Shown piece after piece: positions 4,417-6,118 of a stretch of 6,118 nucleotides of DNA. Each line of letters opens with the position of its first letter. The first letter of the stretch is position 1. The notes under the pieces were generated by a model. That model had not been told where the DNA came from, made no database searches, and saw only the letters and a program-made list of their open reading frames with translations. Source of the DNA: Acidobacteriota bacterium (GTDB lineage: Bacteria; Acidobacteriota; Terriglobia; UBA7540); contig QHZK01000363.1 of assembly GCA_003224635.1 (NCBI GenBank), positions 1 to 6,118 on the forward strand, given 5' to 3'. A program made the translations under genes and the position numbers.

Positions 4417-6118
4417 ATGACCTTCCGCAGCCCCATTTTCCGCAAGCTGCTCGGGAGCGCTTTCCTCCTCATCGCGACCTGCCTGGTCGTGCTGGATTTC
4501 TATCTCACGCGTTACCTTGCCCGGCGCCAGGTTGAGACGGTGGAGCAACGGCTGGGCGTGGAGGCGCAGATTCTCGCGGGCGAGTTGGGGAGCATTCCAC
4601 GGGGCCGGATCGAAGGCTGGTCATCGGATGCGGGGGCGCGAGCTCAGACGCGGGTCACGGTGATCGATCCTCGAGGCGTCGTCCTAGCCGACTCGCAGCA
4701 CGACCCTGAGACCATGGAGAACCACGCCAACCGCCCGGAGATTCGACAGGCTTACGCCGGCAAGGTGGGGACGTCGCTTCGTCACAGCGCCACGCTCAAT
4801 CGCAATCTGTGTTACCTGGCCATGCCGGTCAGCTTTGGCGGGCAGCCGGGATACGTCCTGCGCCTGGCGGTTCCGCTCAAGGACCTTGACACCGAAATCG
4901 CCATCGTGCGCTGGCGGATTGTGGAGGCCTCGATGGCTGCGGCGCTGGTGGGGCTGGGTATTGCCTACTTGTTTTCGCGCTCCTTCACCGAGCGCATCAG
5001 TCGCCTGAGAAGGTTTGCGGAGGGCTTGGTGGAGTCACGCCCTTCGGAAAGCCCTTTGCTCGCCGGGGACGACGAGTTAGGCGCGCTGGGCCGGTCGTTG
5101 AACCAGACGGCGGCGGAGCTTCGGGGGCTCCTCGACCGCCTCAGCGTCGAGTCGGCCCGGCGCGAGGCCATTCTGTCCAGCATGGTCGAAGGCGTGCTGG
5201 CGGTAGACAGCGATTTGCGGGTAACGTTTTGCAACGATTCATTCGCGCGCCTCCTCGGCAGGTACAGTTCGATTCCGGAGCGCCTGCCGCTCGTCGAGCT
5301 GGTGCGCGATCCCGGGCTGATCGAGATGCTGTCCAAAGTGCTGGCCAGTGGGCAATCTTTCAAGCAGCGCCTCGCGCTCCCCGCCGCCGAGGGCCGTTCG
5401 TTTGAGGTTCAGGCCGCGCCGCTCGAGGCGCCGTCCGGCCCTGGCGCCCTGGCCATCCTGCACGATATCACCGACCTCGAGCGCCTGGAGCGCGTGCGCA
5501 AGGACTTTGTGGCCAACGTCTCCCACGAGCTGCGCACTCCTCTGACGGCCATTCGCGGGTACGCCGAGACGCTGCTCGAGGGCGCGCTCGAGGATAAGGA
5601 CAATAACCGGCGCTTTGTCGAGATCATCAAGGCCCATGCGATCCGCTTGAGCAATATCGCTTCTGACCTGCTGGTCCTTTCGGAGCTCGAGTCGGGGAGG
5701 CCGCCGGCCGAGCCCGAGCGCGTTTCCATCCGTGCGGCAGTCCTCTCCGCCCTGCGCACGGTCGAGTCCGAAGCGCGGGTCCGCGAAGTCACCCTGGTCC
5801 CAGGCAGGCTCGATGATGCCGAGGTCAAAGGAGACAAAGTCCGGCTGGAGCAGGCGCTGGTGAATTTGCTCGATAACGCCGTGAAGTTCAACCACCCGGG
5901 CGGGAAGGTCTCGGTCGAGACCAGTCGAACGGCTGACGGACGAGCTCGAATCGCCGTCGCCGACACCGGGATCGGTATACCCTCAGGCGATCTGTCGAGA
6001 ATCTTCGAACGCTTCTATCGCGTGGACAGAGCGCGCTCGCGGGAAGTGGGTGGAACTGGTCTGGGCCTTTCCATCGTCAAGCACGTCGTGGACCGCATGG
6101 GCGGCAAGATCGACGTGG
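4417..6118 (+). CDS. phoR: PhoR-type membrane sensor histidine kinase, C-terminus cut by the window edge
   Basis: There are 567 residues to the edge, with probably only a few tens missing. Order: TM1 (about 12-30), an extracytoplasmic sensor (31-167), TM2 (168-186), HAMP (about 187-240), PAS (about 248-353), HisKA (about 357-425) and HATPase_c (from about 465). The sensor carries VTVIDPRGVVLADS (ending S93) and ENHANRPEI (101-109), typical of PhoR/WalK-type periplasmic domains. Phospho-acceptor H370 lies in NVSHELRTPL. ATP-binding boxes are NLLDNA (483-488), DTGIGIP (516-522), IFERFYRVD (529-537) and GGTGLGL (545-551). All catalytic residues in view are intact. It should autophosphorylate and control the PhoB-type regulator 225 bases upstream. 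ATG 4417 is chosen because it directly precedes a basic, TM1-containing N-terminus; it has no Shine-Dalgarno sequence (preceding bases CTTCTTCCAA). WalK-like sensing of another envelope signal is the main alternative. Confidence 0.88.
   Translation, partial: MTFRSPIFRKLLGSAFLLIATCLVVLDFYLTRYLARRQVETVEQRLGVEAQILAGELGSIPRGRIEGWSSDAGARAQTRVTVIDPRGVVLADSQHDPETMENHANRPEIRQAYAGKVGTSLRHSATLNRNLCYLAMPVSFGGQPGYVLRLAVPLKDLDTEIAIVRWRIVEASMAAALVGLGIAYLFSRSFTERISRLRRFAEGLVESRPSESPLLAGDDELGALGRSLNQTAAELRGLLDRLSVESARREAILSSMVEGVLAVDSDLRVTFCNDSFARLLGRYSSIPERLPLVELVRDPGLIEMLSKVLASGQSFKQRLALPAAEGRSFEVQAAPLEAPSGPGALAILHDITDLERLERVRKDFVANVSHELRTPLTAIRGYAETLLEGALEDKDNNRRFVEIIKAHAIRLSNIASDLLVLSELESGRPPAEPERVSIRAAVLSALRTVESEARVREVTLVPGRLDDAEVKGDKVRLEQALVNLLDNAVKFNHPGGKVSVETSRTADGRARIAVADTGIGIPSGDLSRIFERFYRVDRARSREVGGTGLGLSIVKHVVDRMGGKIDV

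Noticed and set aside
5239..5895. Long minus-strand open frame of about 218 codons inside phoR
   Set aside because: It is a shadow of the GC-rich phoR coding strand, which carries the intact PAS, HisKA and HATPase motifs.

Overview
The window is GC-rich bacterial chromosomal DNA. The gene styles (a PhoB/PhoR pair with a PhoR-type extracytoplasmic sensor, a stand-alone triple-BON secreted protein, an Aur1-like PAP2 protein, a LysE-family exporter) and the intergenic heptamer repeats of TCAGT and TAAAGG type suggest a member of the Acidobacteriota. That assignment is inference from overall character; there is no rRNA or other marker gene here.

Layout. Positions 1-74 (minus) hold the first 24 codons of a glycosyltransferase resembling MGDG synthase or processive diacylglycerol glucosyltransferase, running off the left edge. 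A 97-bp gap with a striking inverted repeat built of heptamers separates it from a divergent LysE-family membrane exporter (171-791, plus). A 428-bp non-coding stretch follows, then a secreted protein with three BON domains (1220-1942, plus) with a very strong ribosome binding site and a near-perfect intrinsic terminator (1965-2000). Convergent to it is a polytopic PAP2-superfamily protein (2160-3200, minus). Divergent from that is a PhoB-type response regulator (about 3472-4191, plus), followed after 225 bp by a PhoR-type sensor kinase (4417 to the right edge, plus) lacking only its extreme C-terminus.

The most unusual part is the phoB-phoR gap (4192-4416). Instead of the short overlap or small gap common in such pairs, it is filled with heptamer arrays in inverted arrangement, several short perfect hairpins, and two sets of hairpins that exclude each other. 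The repeat at 91-168 uses a different heptamer but the same design (four heptamers, spacer, four inverted heptamers), and in both the heptamer carries a stop triplet, so every frame is closed on one strand.

Functionally, phosphate sensing (PhoBR), a lipid-phosphate hydrolase or transferase-like protein (PAP2) and a putative glycolipid synthase occur within 6 kb. This fits phosphate homeostasis and envelope lipid remodelling, but only PhoBR is strongly supported, and the genes are not one operon. I saw no tRNA, rRNA, CRISPR array, transposase or obvious defence system.
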